Shown: one piece after another, positions 1 through 11,746 of the stretch
Layout: each line of letters begins with the position of its first letter
How positions within the stretch are numbered: the first letter of the stretch is position 1
Assembly: GCA_015680685.1 (NCBI GenBank)
Contig: MNCI01017900.1
Location: 857,398-921,397 of the forward strand
Direction: 5' to 3'
Source of the DNA: Gnetum montanum
Taxonomy: Eukaryota > Streptophyta > Gnetopsida > Gnetales > Gnetaceae
DNA: 64,000 nt
Notes under the pieces: model-generated
The model's database searches: none
What the model was told of the DNA's origin: nothing
Seen by the model: only the letters and a program-made list of their open reading frames with translations
Translations under genes and position numbers: made by a program

Positions 1-396
1 TACTCCCCATGGTGGTATTGAAGACCACATCGTGTAAGCATTTAATAGAGCATTGCAAGAGCAACACGATCGAGCAGAAACACAGTGTTGCCCTCCATGT
101 CACACCATCGTAGCTATTCATTCTGGTGTAGGATGAAGGTGAAAATTGGCACATACTCATTATGATGAGTATATATAATTTGATACTATTGAGGCTTTGA
201 CAAATAAACTTTATCCGTTTTGGGCAAAGAAGCGCTTCTATGATAAGAAGACATTTTTGGTTAGCAAAATAAAAATCATAGTGTACTTTGAGAATTTGGT
301 GTAGTAATTTTGAGATAAGATATAACTCTAAGGTTCATTCCAATGATTTAAATAATTTTCATTGGGTCCTAGATAGCATTAAAAACAACAAAAAGA
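1..396 (-). other. Internal leader region of a truncated Athila-like LTR element
   Basis: This stretch lies immediately inside a tRNA-Asp-type primer binding site, so it should be the 5' untranslated/internal part of a minus-strand LTR element whose body runs off the left edge of the window. I see no gag motif in it. A short plus-strand reading frame around 160-300 (DEYI, PFWAKKRFYDKK) has no recognisable family and is interrupted by stops. Confidence 0.4.
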
Positions 397-414
397 TCCA
401 TGGCAATGGCACCA
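397..414 (-). promoter_or_regulatory. Primer binding site, tRNA-Asp type (minus strand)
   Basis: Read on the plus strand this matches the 3' end of plant tRNA-Asp (TCCCCGGCAACGGCGCCA) at 14 of 18 positions, with most differences being transitions. It is followed after one base by the LTR start TGATGAG. Athila-type elements commonly use this primer. A second, independent copy with the same layout is at 18716-18733. Confidence 0.7.
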
Positions 415-415
415 A

Positions 416-1340
416 TGATGAGCAGCGAGGTACCCCTATGCCCAACCATACGAATCACTAAGGCATTATGCATGATCTAGTCAAATTTTGTGGACCTATA
501 GATATCTAGTGCACTAGCTATTCTAGGAAGTAAAATGGTTGTTGAGAATGTTTGTTGTCTTCCCAACTACACTTGTGAGATTCAAGGGTATGGTTTAAGT
601 GTAATTGAGGTATATGATTTTTATCATTTTATGTTTTATAGATGTAATCACCTACAACAAGAGTAAAAGGTAAAGTAATTGAAGATCTAACTCATCTATT
701 ACCTAGGTAGCCTAACACAAGTAACCACGCCACTTTCTTGGACACATCTTGAACACATATAGCACTCCTGGGCTACCAAACATTAAGCGTTGTTGGGTTA
801 CCAAGTACTATCTGAATGCTCAAAGTGGTCATGCTTGTATTCATTAACTACTGGAAATAAATTGCTAATTCAAATGATTAAAAGAAAGAGTAAGAAAGTA
901 AAATGCAATAAAGAAAATATTAAGCTACTCTCAATGCTTCAAGGATTATCAACCCATCACACTACTGTGCTCAGGTACATTAGTGCTCAAACAAAGAACC
1001 ATACACACTTAGACTCCTTCTATAGGCACTCAGAAAATATTCTAACTTTGAGGAAAAGAAACAACAAGTGCTTCACTACTCTACTTGAAAACTAAATTGT
1101 AAACTGACTCAAAATAGGAGCCTAGGCATGGTATTTATAGACCTAGGGTAGATGGTCTAACATTACTTACGTGACATTGCATTTAGACCCTGACATTGCA
1201 TATGTGACATCATGGCTTCGATGTTGTGTACCTGACATCAGGGCCAACATAAATGCAGTTCATCAATAGCTATCTCCTTGAATTTTTCTCTATCATAACC
1301 CTCGAGTCAATTCCTTCAGTTTTGGTAACCAATCCCACAT
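416..1340 (-). mobile_element. LTR of a minus-strand Athila-like element
   Basis: Starts TGATGAG next to the primer binding site. Its first ~50 bp (GCGAGGTACCCCTA, AACCATACGAAT) match the U5 ends of the giant LTRs at 10683 and 18735, and the text to about 640 is alignable with them. A minus-strand TATA box is at 1131-1140. The U3 limit is not defined; similarity to the giant LTR fades after about 1340. The 101-codon plus-strand frame at 790-1095 lies inside the LTR and is not considered a gene. Confidence 0.65.
1131..1140 (-). promoter_or_regulatory. LTR TATA box with upstream palindrome-derived motif
   Basis: On the minus strand this reads CTATAAATAC, a good plant TATA box. Upstream in the sense direction, 1192-1211 reads GACATTGCATATGTGACATC, which differs from the perfect palindrome at 63684-63703 only by transitions. 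Transcription would start near position 1100 and read leftwards. Confidence 0.6.
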
Positions 1341-1725
1341 CCCAACAAGAATCATAATGCCATGACAAAACAAAGGAAAAATTTCCAAGTTTGAATGGAT
1401 TCAAGGCTTGGATTAATGATTATGATGTTGACCCTTAGAATAAATGATTTAGGATTTAGGTAAATGTAGTAATTGGTATTATCAAAGTTTATTATGAGAG
1501 AGGCTTCTAGGCCTTCATGGCCATGGGTAGGGATGAGCAAAAATTTATATTGGATCATGACATTTTGAAAAGTCAAGTAATCTAGAAAATGGATTGCATG
1601 TTAGAAAGGTTTACATAGATATTGGTTCAACCGCTCATTTTAATTTTGATGTGAGTAATTATAGAATCTATTTGGAATTGTAAAAATACCAATTTTCATG
1701 GACCAATAAGCTTTAATTTACACTA

Positions 1726-1896
1726 TTCTTCCCATCATTTCTTCTTATCATCATTTTTATTTTCAAATATTTATTTTTTCTTTTCATTTTCTTCTATTTT
1801 TTCTTATTCTTTTCTCTTTTTTCTTTTTTTTTCCATCATATTTTCTTTTCTTTTCATTCATCATCAATTTTTATTTTTCTTTTACTTTCATAGGAA
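1726..1896. repeat. Pyrimidine-rich low-complexity tract
   Basis: About 170 bp almost entirely of T and C on the plus strand, with repeated TTTTCTTT and TTCATC words. It could be an expanded polypyrimidine tract or simple low-complexity DNA; no element boundary could be tied to it. Confidence 0.7.
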
Positions 1897-3590
1897 GAAG
1901 GTTTTTGATGTAGCATGGGAGTTATGGGAATGACTACGGTGCTAAATCACCACCGAGAGTCTTCAACTTTCACAACATGAGGATTCATCCCTGAAAGCAT
2001 GGCATGCACAACTTCATAAGATCACAAACCTCTTTTGACTAGGGATTCTGGGAAAGGTAACACATGCATGTTGGTCTAATCACATTGATTAGATCCATCC
2101 AACGATCATGAGAATACTCAATGATACATCCTTTTCTTGTCAATGACCAAGAACACTTCAAAGATTTTAGAGCTCACACTCTAAGATGTTGATCCATCAT
2201 GTACCCACAATTCTAGTAGCATTAGCTTCAATAACTTATAATGTAATTCTTAGCTTCCCACTAAATCTGATTTTGGTTCACTTGTTATGAATTGAAGAAA
2301 CATGGGTGGATGATTTTTTGTGAAGACATTGCATCCATCAAGACTTTACTTTGAATTCATTTGGCACTCTTGCATTCTCATTGCATTTGCAACTTATCCA
2401 TCCATCCTTAGCTTATTGGCTAAGCATTCATAAAGCATAGTAATTGGTTTCCCCATACAAACAAATAAAAACAATTTTAAAGAAAATAAAATATCATAAG
2501 TGATTCTCCAATAAGCTTAAAAAATAAAAAAATCCTAACTAAACACCACAATTTTATTAAATGCACAAATAAAAATAGCAGGAACGTAAATTTTTAACAT
2601 GGCATGGGGGATTTCTTCCCCATGACTAATCCATCTATATCACCTAGTGGATTTTTGAGTGTCAAATTAAGCATTTTTTAATCTCAAAAATGAAAGATAT
2701 TCATTATGATACACCAAGTATTGCTTATTGAATGTTCCATCTAACTCACATGAATGGCACATGTGCATGGTGCTACAAGACTAGTAAGGATTGTAAGGTA
2801 TTTTCTTATAATTTATCCTTTTAATATCATTTCTTATGTCAATTTTGAGGTGAAGGCCTTGAAAGATCAACTTGTTATCAATAGTGCTCAACTAGGTCCT
2901 TTCCATGATAAAAGAGAAGTTCTCTTCCATCTTATTTTCTGATTTAATCATCAAGAAATTTCCAAGATACAACTAGCCTCTAATAGAAATCATCACATCA
3001 CATACTTGTCCCATGAGGTATGCATAGGATCGGTCTGCTAGCTCCTGTCAAATGTTACTATTCTTGAGAAGAGAAATTCCCTAATCAAGGTACTACTATA
3101 GTAAAATAATATAAACACCAAAATCATAGTCATAAAGAGCTATGTAATGATTCTTTTTTCTTATTTGAATTTTCACCATGACTACCAAGATCTAATCATT
3201 TTTTAAGAAAATATTCTTTTTTGACCATCCATGTGATTACCATAGATATAGATATGGTGATAACATCACCATAAGATACCATCTTGTTATCTTTACTAGA
3301 CATCATCATGGAACTTGTCCCTAAAGTACATATTTTACTTTCATTATGATCATGGAATTTCATCAAGACCTATTAAATATGGATCTTTGTCTCACAAGAA
3401 TGAAGATAGAAAGGATGATGTAGATCTAGTCTTGTAGTTCTTACATTTGCGTTGGTGATAGAATTTCCTATCATGGGACCTTGAGCTTTCCCTCCACAAC
3501 AAAATTAATAGAAGATTTATAATATTACCTACACACATACATGAAAGCAATATCAATATAGTAGGTAATATCACATAATTTAGGTTGCCT
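1897..3590. other. Unassigned repeat-like DNA, no gene seen
   Basis: AT-rich with short frames only. I found no conserved protein motif, LTR end or RNA gene. The sequence may be decayed LTR or element body belonging with the flanking Athila-like pieces. Confidence 0.5.
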
Positions 3591-3599
3591 TAGCTGCAG

Positions 3600-5330
3600 T
3601 TAACTAGGTATGCCATCATGTGGGGAGTAAGATCTACTATTGGGAAGCTTGACTAGCAGGACTACTTAAAGAAGGTAAGTACTATTGAGGTATCATCAAT
3701 GGAGGTTGGTAAGCATCTACCTATGCACTATGAAAATATAAGTAAATGGAAAGTACTATCTATTATTGCATGAGAGTTGAATGATTCCATGGAGTAGCAC
3801 CCTAAGGATTTGTAGCTTACACTATTGGTATTGCTACATGGATTGTGGATATGTACCTATTACATAGTATGAATAGTTGAAGTATACAGTCATCCTCATT
3901 TATCTCTTAACAAATATAGGATTTAAAGGCATTGTAGATCATCACATCTCACCAATCATATGAGCCATGACTAGGTAGCATTACAAACCATGAAAGCTTG
4001 GCAGTATACATAAGGATCTGCATAATTAGAAATTGAGGAAGCCTTATTCAAATCCTCATGAATTTTCTTAGAATGAGAGAGCTTACGTTTACCCTTGCCT
4101 TCATATCTATTTTTACATTCATATGTTTTGACTACTTTGGTTGCAACTTTAACTAGTGTAACCTCAATGTTCTTGAGATTAATAATTATCTTTTCATCCA
4201 TTGCATCCCAAAATCATTTCACTTTGTGGGAAAAGTCTATCAAGGCCTCATTTATTCTGACCTAATCTTACATTAGGGCCTCATATGTAGTGGAAGTTTC
4301 AATGGTACCTTTGATATTTCTAGCCTTCTTTCTACATGTTGGATCACAATTGTGCTCCTTTGCATACTATTTCTTTTGTTATTGACCCTTCATACTTACT
4401 ATGGTGCCTAAGAGCACTTTAATTTTGGCCACAAATTTCTTATGTACTTGACCCATCACATAAATATCTGTACATTCTCTTGTTTGTCTAAAATCATGGT
4501 TCAGATAATGATGAATAATTTTCATGTACCTCTCCATGGCAATTTCAAGAGGTTCGCGGGCTCCTTGCCTCCATCCATCCATCTACTTCTAGATGTTTAA
4601 AATTTGGGCATAGGTCAAAAATTTTATATAGAAGATTCTAACCATGTCTATTCATCTTTGAATTAATCTTGGGAGTAAGGAGTTATACTAGGTCTCTGCA
4701 TGCTTGATAAAGATGTGGGAAAACAACTACAACTTCTACCAATTACTTACAATCCCTTGGAGATAGCAAGCATTATCAAAGGCTTACATGTGAAGATAGG
4801 GATCATTCCTAGTATATCCTCTATATGTTGGTTCATCTATGATGTTAATTTTCTAAATTTTGTTATAAAAAAACATGCTTCCTTAGAATGTGTATAGCTT
4901 TAGTTAGCTTATGATAATCATCCTAGTCAAATAAATGGGCATCATCATCACCATTAGAATGTATAGAAAAATGCAAGTCCTAGAAATTGGAAAATAGGTT
5001 ATCATTTTAACTTCAAACTACACCTTAATTAACAACACCTATCCATGGGCCTTCATGGTGGAGTGGTCCCTTACCTTTCTTATCTACTTTATCTTTCTAC
5101 CATTCATCTAAATGATTAGATGAAAAACTAAGGCTATCCTCTTATTCCTCCATTCAATCTCAAATATCTTGCATGTACAAAGGCTCATATTCATCCTACA
5201 CATGTTTATGAGCTTTGTACAACACACATTCATCCTCTAGTCCCATGTTGATTAGTGCCTCTTTAAGATCATCCAATGCAGCCTAATCGATCCTACAAAG
5301 AGGGTGCTTCAACACCCTTGCACTAACCTA
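3600..5330 (-). pseudogene. gag: Athila-like Gag relic
   Basis: Gag (capsid-nucleocapsid precursor) of a gypsy element, read right to left. The best part is 4379-4590, with WRQGAREPLEIAMERY, then HYLNHDFRQ and KIKVLLGT. This parallels the Gag at 17901-18155, where the corresponding stretch is EWKQAQHEPLDMALERY followed by NNCLGHGF. Upstream at 5050-5330 are acidic frames (DDLKEALINMGLEDE, DEYEPLYMQDI) typical of a gag N-terminus. Downstream, 3600-3970 is a Tyr/Asn/Ser-rich tail. Many in-frame stops and shifts make it non-functional. No pol follows, so this may be a non-autonomous copy or a truncated one. It abuts the LINE fragment on its right. Confidence 0.6.
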
Positions 5331-5569
5331 AGAAATGCACTAATGCAAGGTTAGCAATTGTCTCCTACCATACATACTTTGCTTATCTAATTTTGGATGA
5401 GACTTGGAATTCTAGATAACATGTTAGAAGGTTTTTGAGGTTCTCAAACAAAGCCAAAAAATATCTTAGAAATTCTAGAATATGCACCAAACTTGCAAGT
5501 ATGAAATGGGAGGCTAGGATGCAAATCGAAGAAATAGAAACCTCAACCATGCATGCAAAAATCATAATA

Positions 5570-6782
5570 TAGGGGTGAAATAATTCCCAATTCTATGGCT
5601 TATAGTCAACTTATAAAATGGCATTAGACAATTCATCAATGTGAAAGAAACACTTGTAGAATTCAACTTACCAACCATTAAGACCTAAGGCCTTACTCTC
5701 TTACATGAAGATGATCAACTCTAATATCTCAGTCTTTGTAAATTTTTTCATTAGCATTATTTTATTCTCTTCTTCCACTATTCTAATAAAGATAGAGAAG
5801 TATTCCATGTGTTTTTCCTTCCATATTCTTCTAATATGTTCAATGAGGATGTTTTTGACTTTTAATCTATCATGTATAAGTTGTTCTTCATGCATGATAT
5901 GGAGGATTTGACTCCCCTATCTATTTTTATTAGATGTGTAGATGAAGAAGCAGGTGAGGCGATCATCTCTTTTTAACCAATTGATTTTTTAGATTTGTTT
6001 CTATTGGGCCTCTTCATCCTTATATATTTTTTGAAGTTTCTCAAGCAATTTTGTCTATTCTATCAAAGTCTCAAGTTTATTCCTAAGGTTCTCCTTCCTT
6101 GCCTTAAACCAAAATCTATCCTAAAAGGTTAATTATTTTAGGATCCCTTTCAATTTCTAAAGGCATCTTCCTAGATGAAAGGCTAGCTTGTCTTCCACCT
6201 CATACTCTTTCCAAAGCTTTCTCACAACTTCCTATAGGTTCTCTTTATGTAGCCAATATCGTTCAAATTTAAAATGACATTTTAGAATCTATTTCACCCC
6301 TTAGGATAGAAGCAAGAAAAAAGATTAGAAGCAAACCTAGATAACACATTAAGTAGAAATTAGTATTCCTAGTCACCTTCCTATTCATAATTATTTAATT
6401 AATTTTGGTCTAGACCAAAGCATCCCTAATCCTTCTATTTGACCAAGAAAAGTAGGCTTCATGGAGATCAATATCAATACAATCTAAAGGAATTAGCATT
6501 TGTTGGAATTGATCAAATTCCTTAAATAAGCTAGAAGGAAACTAACTTTCTCTAACTAGCATTTAACCTATTTAAAATCTCCAAGTAGGATATAAGAAAT
6601 TACTTGGATGAAGTTTAAGAGAATTTCTTTTAGTATCTTGAGTCAATCTCTAGTGACCTACTAACCATAAACGTTGTTGAATAATATATTGGTTTGGAGA
6701 TCTTTAATAATAATATGATTTTTATACCTATAAATTGCATTAAATAATACATTTTCTAAAGTAGAAAGATCTTTCTTTCATC
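5570..6782 (-). pseudogene. LINE ORF2 relic: endonuclease C-part, linker and start of RT
   Basis: Read on the minus strand, the pieces in order match a plant L1-type ORF2. KNHIIIKDLQ and NNVYG near 6660-6720 correspond to the NVYGP strand of the APE-type endonuclease. GDF near 6560 corresponds to the GDFN motif, and EAYFSWSNRRIRDALV (about 6425-6475) to the FTWSNRR/LDR motif. The linker includes LWKEYEVEDKLAFHL, KARKENLRNKLE, and INWLKRDDRLTCFF (the family's WLKEGDRNTKFF). At 5600-5690 KALGLNGW and EFYKCFF match the first RT motif (K-PGPDGF--EFY). The copy is shifted and stopped in many places. On the left it ends near 5570, before the RT catalytic core; on the right it is cut by the LTR of Tat element 1, so the N-terminal endonuclease part is displaced or lost. 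Confidence 0.75.
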
Positions 6783-8212
6783 CTCTAGCATGTGAATTAC
6801 TGGACTTGGAAAATTTGATTGCTAGAATAAAAACCAAAATATCCCTAGCATTAGAATAGTTTTAACCTTGAATACCAAGGGCCTTCATAAAATGGGATTT
6901 AAGGCACCTTGGATAGTCTAGCCGATCACCTAGGGACTTACAGAAATGTAAATGGGAGTGTAAATGGAAACATGAATAGAAATGGAAATGAAAATGAAAA
7001 TGAAAACAAAATTGTAAGTTCAAAATGAAAATAGACATAGACATTAAAATAGAAACTTAAATCTGCACAATGATGAACTATAACTTTATTGAAATAGAAA
7101 ATGCATAAAGTACAAGGTTTAAGGAATATAGATTTGTATGTTGAGTGCACAAAAATTTTTCTTGGATGGATCTTGAAGTTCGTTAGATTTGGCAGGCTAT
7201 GTTCTATGCTTAAACACGACGATTCGAATACTTCCCAACCCCAATTTCCAACAACTCCCTGCTAGTTTCCACCAGAATCTACAACTGTGATCATAGATGG
7301 TATTCCACCCTTGAAGTAGTGGTATCATATTGGGAGTCTCTAATGCCTAGCATAGACACCAATTTGCTCTCAAAGGTGTTGTAGATTGCAAAAGGCTTTT
7401 GGCTACAGAAATGTAAAAAATTCTTTTCTAGTTGTGGGAAAAAATTGCCTCTCCTTTCCTAAACCATAATAAGGTGTTCACGTTGGGCTTTTATAGGTCA
7501 TGGAATTTTTGGTTTTGGGTGTGTGCATCACAGTCATAATTACTAATAGATTGTTGTCTAATTGCAGGTATAATGGTTACAATTTTCAGCATTGATGACC
7601 ATTTATAGTAAGTTTGGAATACACCATAGACACCAAAGCCCATCTAGATGCTATAAATAGTAAATAGACTTTTGTGACTATGTTGACATCATCCTAACTA
7701 TGTTGAGCTTGGTGAACTATGTTGCTAGAAACTACTAGAACTATTGGAATTGTTGGTGAACTTGATGTCTATGCTGGCCATGCTACAACTGTTGAAGACT
7801 TGGGATGCCTATGTTGGAGTTGTTGTTGGGAAAATGGAGAATGAAAAATTCACCCAATTCTAGCATTGAATCTATGTTGATTTTTGTTGGAAAATGAAAA
7901 CCCAACACCATCTATGCTGGGGGTAGACAATTCTAGCGTTGTTGAAACTATACCCCTACAAAAACCAATGAAAATGCCAAATTTGGCAATCCCCAAGGCA
8001 TTTTTCAACCTTCCCAAACCCAAATATAGACATGAGGTAACTTTTTCCACTCGGGAAATGAGGAAATAACAACTTTTGAGGCATTTTTTAGCCCTAAAAA
8101 GCTAAAGTATGTAAGATTATAGCTCACAAACTACAAATATTACATTTACAATAAAATCTTGCCTCAAGTTTGAAAACGAAGATTACAATTTGCAACACTT
8201 GGTGGTGTTTCA
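6783..8212 (-). repeat. 3' LTR of Tat element 1
   Basis: Aligns with LTRs at 30467, 34297, 36258 and 55752: shared blocks include CCTAGGGACTTACAGAAA, CTTTATTGAAAT and GGTGGTGTTTCA at the right (U3) end. In the sense direction it begins TGAAACACCACC. The right end is fixed by the adjacent polypyrimidine tract; the left end is placed by alignment with the solo LTR and is good to about 20 bp. It contains an ATG-GAA-ATG-like microsatellite at 6950-7015. Confidence 0.8.
7485..7497 (-). promoter_or_regulatory. TATA box of Tat element 1 3' LTR
   Basis: Minus strand reads CCTATAAAAGCCC. A TATA box occurs at the equivalent place in the other four Tat LTRs (31407, 35021, 36975, 56464), which supports its being the U3 promoter. 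Confidence 0.65.
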
Positions 8213-8228
8213 TTTTTTCCTCTTTATT
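8213..8228 (-). promoter_or_regulatory. Polypurine tract of Tat element 1
   Basis: A run of T and C directly abutting the LTR end, equal to AATAAAGAGGAAAAAA on the sense strand. This is where second-strand priming would occur and it supports the orientation. Confidence 0.65.
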
Positions 8229-9229
8229 GATGTTTATAGGATTGACTCAAGAGACATCAACAAAGATTACAAAACATCACTGTAGGTCTATCACTAACGT
8301 TCCCTCTCCGTGCTTGATTTAGTAGTGTTAAATCATTCAAAAGAGTGCTTGTGATAATGGGACAAGATTATGATGAGGTAAGAGGGTGTAAAGGAAATAT
8401 TTGGCTATAAGGGAATTTTCATGAGGATTAAAGTGAATTCCATAGGTTGACTTCATGGCTACAATATGGCATTGACATGTTGGTCAATCAATAAAGGCTT
8501 CACACTTTGTGTTTTAAAATGTTGGTTACTTAGTAATGTGTTTGAGGAACCAACCAAGCTTTCTTTGGCCATTAGGCTCATCCCTTTGCATTTTTGGAGC
8601 CATCAATTTGTATTTTTGAGCTTCATTGATCGTTCATCTTCTTGGCTATTTTCTTTCCAATTTTTTTTGGGTGAAACCTTCATTGGATTTCATTACCAAG
8701 GTTGGTTTGATTTGGTTTTCCCATTGAATGAGATGTGTTACATTAAATGGACTTGTAGGTGGAGCATGAAAAAAATATGTCATACAGCCATAATGCATGA
8801 ATGTCAAACATTAGTCATCATTGTTATTTAGGGTGAGAAAGGTTACAATCAGGCTATGGGGTTGGGCTCAATGTGTGGTAATGGCAATAATGTGAAATAA
8901 GCACTCTTCATATGGTAAGAAAAACTCCCTAAATCTTTCACATCAAGGTTATATGGGAATTTGATACCATAATGAGTTGTACCTTTGCAATGACTTCTAG
9001 GCTTCATGTTGCAAGCACAACTCTAAGAGAACAAGAAAATAAGACAAAGAAAACACGTTGTTACATTACAATGCATAAGGCCATGTAGAATAATCAACAA
9101 ACTAGGCTAGCAAATGTCATAATAGGTACAACTAAAAGGGATCTACATCAAGGTTTTCTAGTCCATTTTTTGTGCAAAATGAGGTCATGCAGGCTTGCTT
9201 TGTATTAGTTGTCTAGGTCATTGACAAGC
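8229..9229 (-). other. Untranslated region between integrase and 3' LTR, element 1
   Basis: Alignable with 37713-38740 of element 2. No conserved reading frame: the 121-codon plus-strand frame at 8466-8831 is not kept in element 2. Tat elements sometimes have an extra ORF here, but I see none that can be supported. Confidence 0.6.
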
Positions 9230-10681
9230 TACATGTAGTAGGGCTTTAGATAGGAATAATTGACAGGATTAGCCAACTCATTCTCATCCATATCTATTAT
9301 CCTAAAGGCTTCATTGTTGTAGGCCTTACTGACCAAGAAAGGCCCTTGCCAGTTGGCTAAGGATTTTTTTGCATGCTCATGGATAACTTTGAGGGCTAGG
9401 TCTCCTTCTTTGATCTTGCATTTTTTTAGGTTATGGCAATGTTGTTATTTCTACCACTCCTAATATCGCTTGATGTGAGCAAGCATTTATACCTATTGCT
9501 CCTCCACTGAGTCTAGATCCATGGTACATAACTCTTTATTTTGTTCATCATTGAGGAAGTCGAATAAGACTACTTGGAGCAATGGCACCTACAATTCAAG
9601 AGGTAAAATAGCTTCAAAACCATAAACTAGGCTATATGAGGTTACTCTAGTTGTGGTTTGGAATGTGGTTCTATAGGCCCAAAGTGCATGGACAAGCCAC
9701 TCATGCCACTTTCATTTGCTATTGTTCAACATCTTCTTAAGCAATTTTATGATGGTCTTATTGCTTACTTCAGCTTGTTCATTGGCTTGAAGGTAGTATG
9801 GTAATGAGAAGGAATGCTAAATGCCTAGGTCATGAAAAACGTTTTTCATTTCTTGGCTACTAAATTATGGTCCATTATCTATTACTATGATCATAGGTAT
9901 ACCAAAACGAGCTACTATGTTATCTAGTATGAATTTATAGACTTGTTGAGATGTCTTCCTTAAGAATATAACCTCAACTCACTTTGTAAAGTATTTGGTT
10001 GTGGTGATGATGAAACTATGCCTTCTAGAATATTTAGGTGTTGTAGGTCCAATGATATCCAAATCCCATTGTTGAAATGACCAATTTATCTAATTAGTGT
10101 GTAACTCAGTTGGTGGTACATGTATAAGGTTACTATGTCATTGGCATGTGTCACAAGTTTTAAACTTCTACAAGCAGTCACTTTCCATATAGGACTAGTA
10201 ATAGCCTAGCCATCTAATCTTAGCAATCATGGCTCTAGGTCCTATATATCCCCCACATACATCATAGTGAACCTTCTCTACGACTATTCAATCTTTCATC
10301 TCACCCAAGCATACTAACAATTTGGCATTATAGGACCATTGACATAATGTGTTATAGCCTACCATGACACATTATTTTGATCATTTACATGCAACATATT
10401 TTTGAGCAACAATCAAGCCTTGTGAAGGTTCACCATGCATAAGGTAAAACTTCATATCATCATACCACTTCTTGGAAGGGGTGGTATGACCTACAGCTAC
10501 AAAGATATCATTAATGCTCTACATGATGGGGATAGGACAACCCATGATCAAGGTGAACAACTTTCTAAACACATCTAGCATTACATAGAAGGCTAACATT
10601 GTAATGTCATTAGCTATGGTGTTCTTGATTTGAGGTACATGTTAGATATTAATGCCTATAAAGTGTTGCATTAATTTCTTT
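9230..10681 (-). pseudogene. pol: Integrase and distal RNase H of Tat element 1 (pol, 3' part)
   Basis: Minus-strand pol relic. From the right it shows the end of RNase H/linker (about 10440-10681). The HHCC zinc-binding domain follows at about 10150-10320, with VHYDVCGG, GYYWSYMESDC and KTCDTCQ; the second His is Tyr here. The integrase core (about 9640-10060) has SFIITTTKYFTK, IPMIIVIDNGP with the catalytic Asp, a Glu-containing HSFSLPYYLQANEQAEVSNK segment, and WAYRTTFQTTT. The C-terminal domain (about 9230-9420) has IKEGDLALKV, NWQGPFLVSKAY and NPVNYSYLKPYYM before a stop at 9230-9232. The text matches Tat/Ogre integrases closely. Stops are mostly TAG at Gln/Trp codons. The right end is cut at 10681 by the giant-LTR element. 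Confidence 0.85.
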
Positions 10682-11430
10682 TTGATGAGTGGCGAGGAAC
10701 CCCTACACTCAACCATACGAATACGAGCATTTCACACATGATCTGATCAAACTCCACAGATGGGCTAGTTGTGGTATCTAGATAGTTACTCATTGATTAC
10801 AGTCTTTTGTCTTCCCACCTAGACTAGTATATGCTTTGTCACATATGGTTTAGTCTAGAGTGAGGTGTATGATTTTGTTTCTAACCTAGTGCTACTCCTA
10901 GAGGCAATGGAAAATAACTTTAATTAATCTAGGAGGAAAAGGGGGAGAGAATTAAGCTGATAGGAAGTAGAAGAGAGAATCTAATCTAGCCTAAGTGTAA
11001 TGAGCATCCATTCCTTAATCATCTATACACATTTTGGGCCTCGTGCATGACTACCACTAAGATTACCAAGCACATGGCCTAGGTATGCTACTGGGATACC
11101 AAGTAGTCACACTTGAATGCTCGTGATTAAGTCGTACTCATTCTGCATTTAAGGAGTTTAGGGTGAAGAGATATTAACTATGAAAGAAATAAATAACAAT
11201 AACAATTAAATAATTAAACTAAGTGAATGCTGCAATGATGAAGTAATCTTGATCTTTATTTCTAGTCATGTGCATGTCCAAGTACATCACACTCGAATAA
11301 AGGTTTTGTATAATTACAATCATCACACTACGAGCATGCATTGGGGAAAAGGGTTAAGAAGAACTAAAAATAAACTAACTTCTATCTACTGACTAAGAAC
11401 TAACTGACTCCTATCTGTGTACCCACATGT

Positions 11431-11440
11431 GTATTCATAG
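11431..11440 (-). promoter_or_regulatory. Decayed main TATA box, 3' LTR of giant-LTR element
   Basis: Minus strand CTATGAATAC, one transition away from the CTATAAATAC of the other LTR (19483-19493). Two GATATC-type motifs lie just upstream in the sense direction: 11458-11476 and 11492-11511 (GATATTGCGTACCTAATATC). Confidence 0.55.
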
Positions 11441-11746
11441 GCTCACATAGGAGTCACGATATCGTGTATCCAATATAATTATTTGGGTCGTGATATTGCG
11501 TACCTAATATCGTGGATCCAATATCAAAGCCTAATAAATCATGATTTATCATACCCCCACGACCGAATGAAAACTTATCCTTGAGTCAAAAGAAAAAGAG
11601 AACAAGCTCCATTAATTACATAGTGGATAGGTATGGGATTATTAACTGACTAGGAATTTATTCATGCTATAGTGGAGAACTGAATAGAATAAAATTGGGA
11701 CAGACACAAAAATAAAAAATCACAAAATTACAAAATTTTGTGGAAC

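Noticed and set aside
6950-7015. Met/Lys-rich and Phe/His-rich frames at 6862-7150
   Set aside because: They come from an ATGGAAATGAAAATG-like microsatellite inside an LTR.
7651-7667. CTATAAATAGTAAATAG on the plus strand in Tat LTRs, a possible antisense promoter
   Set aside because: The word is roughly symmetrical (also TATA-like on the other strand) and lies upstream of a better conserved sense TATA box; there is no other sign of antisense transcription.
8466-8831. 121-codon plus-strand ORF between integrase and the 3' LTR, where some Tat elements have an antisense ORF
   Set aside because: The matching region of element 2 (37930-38400) has no corresponding frame and no family motif is visible.
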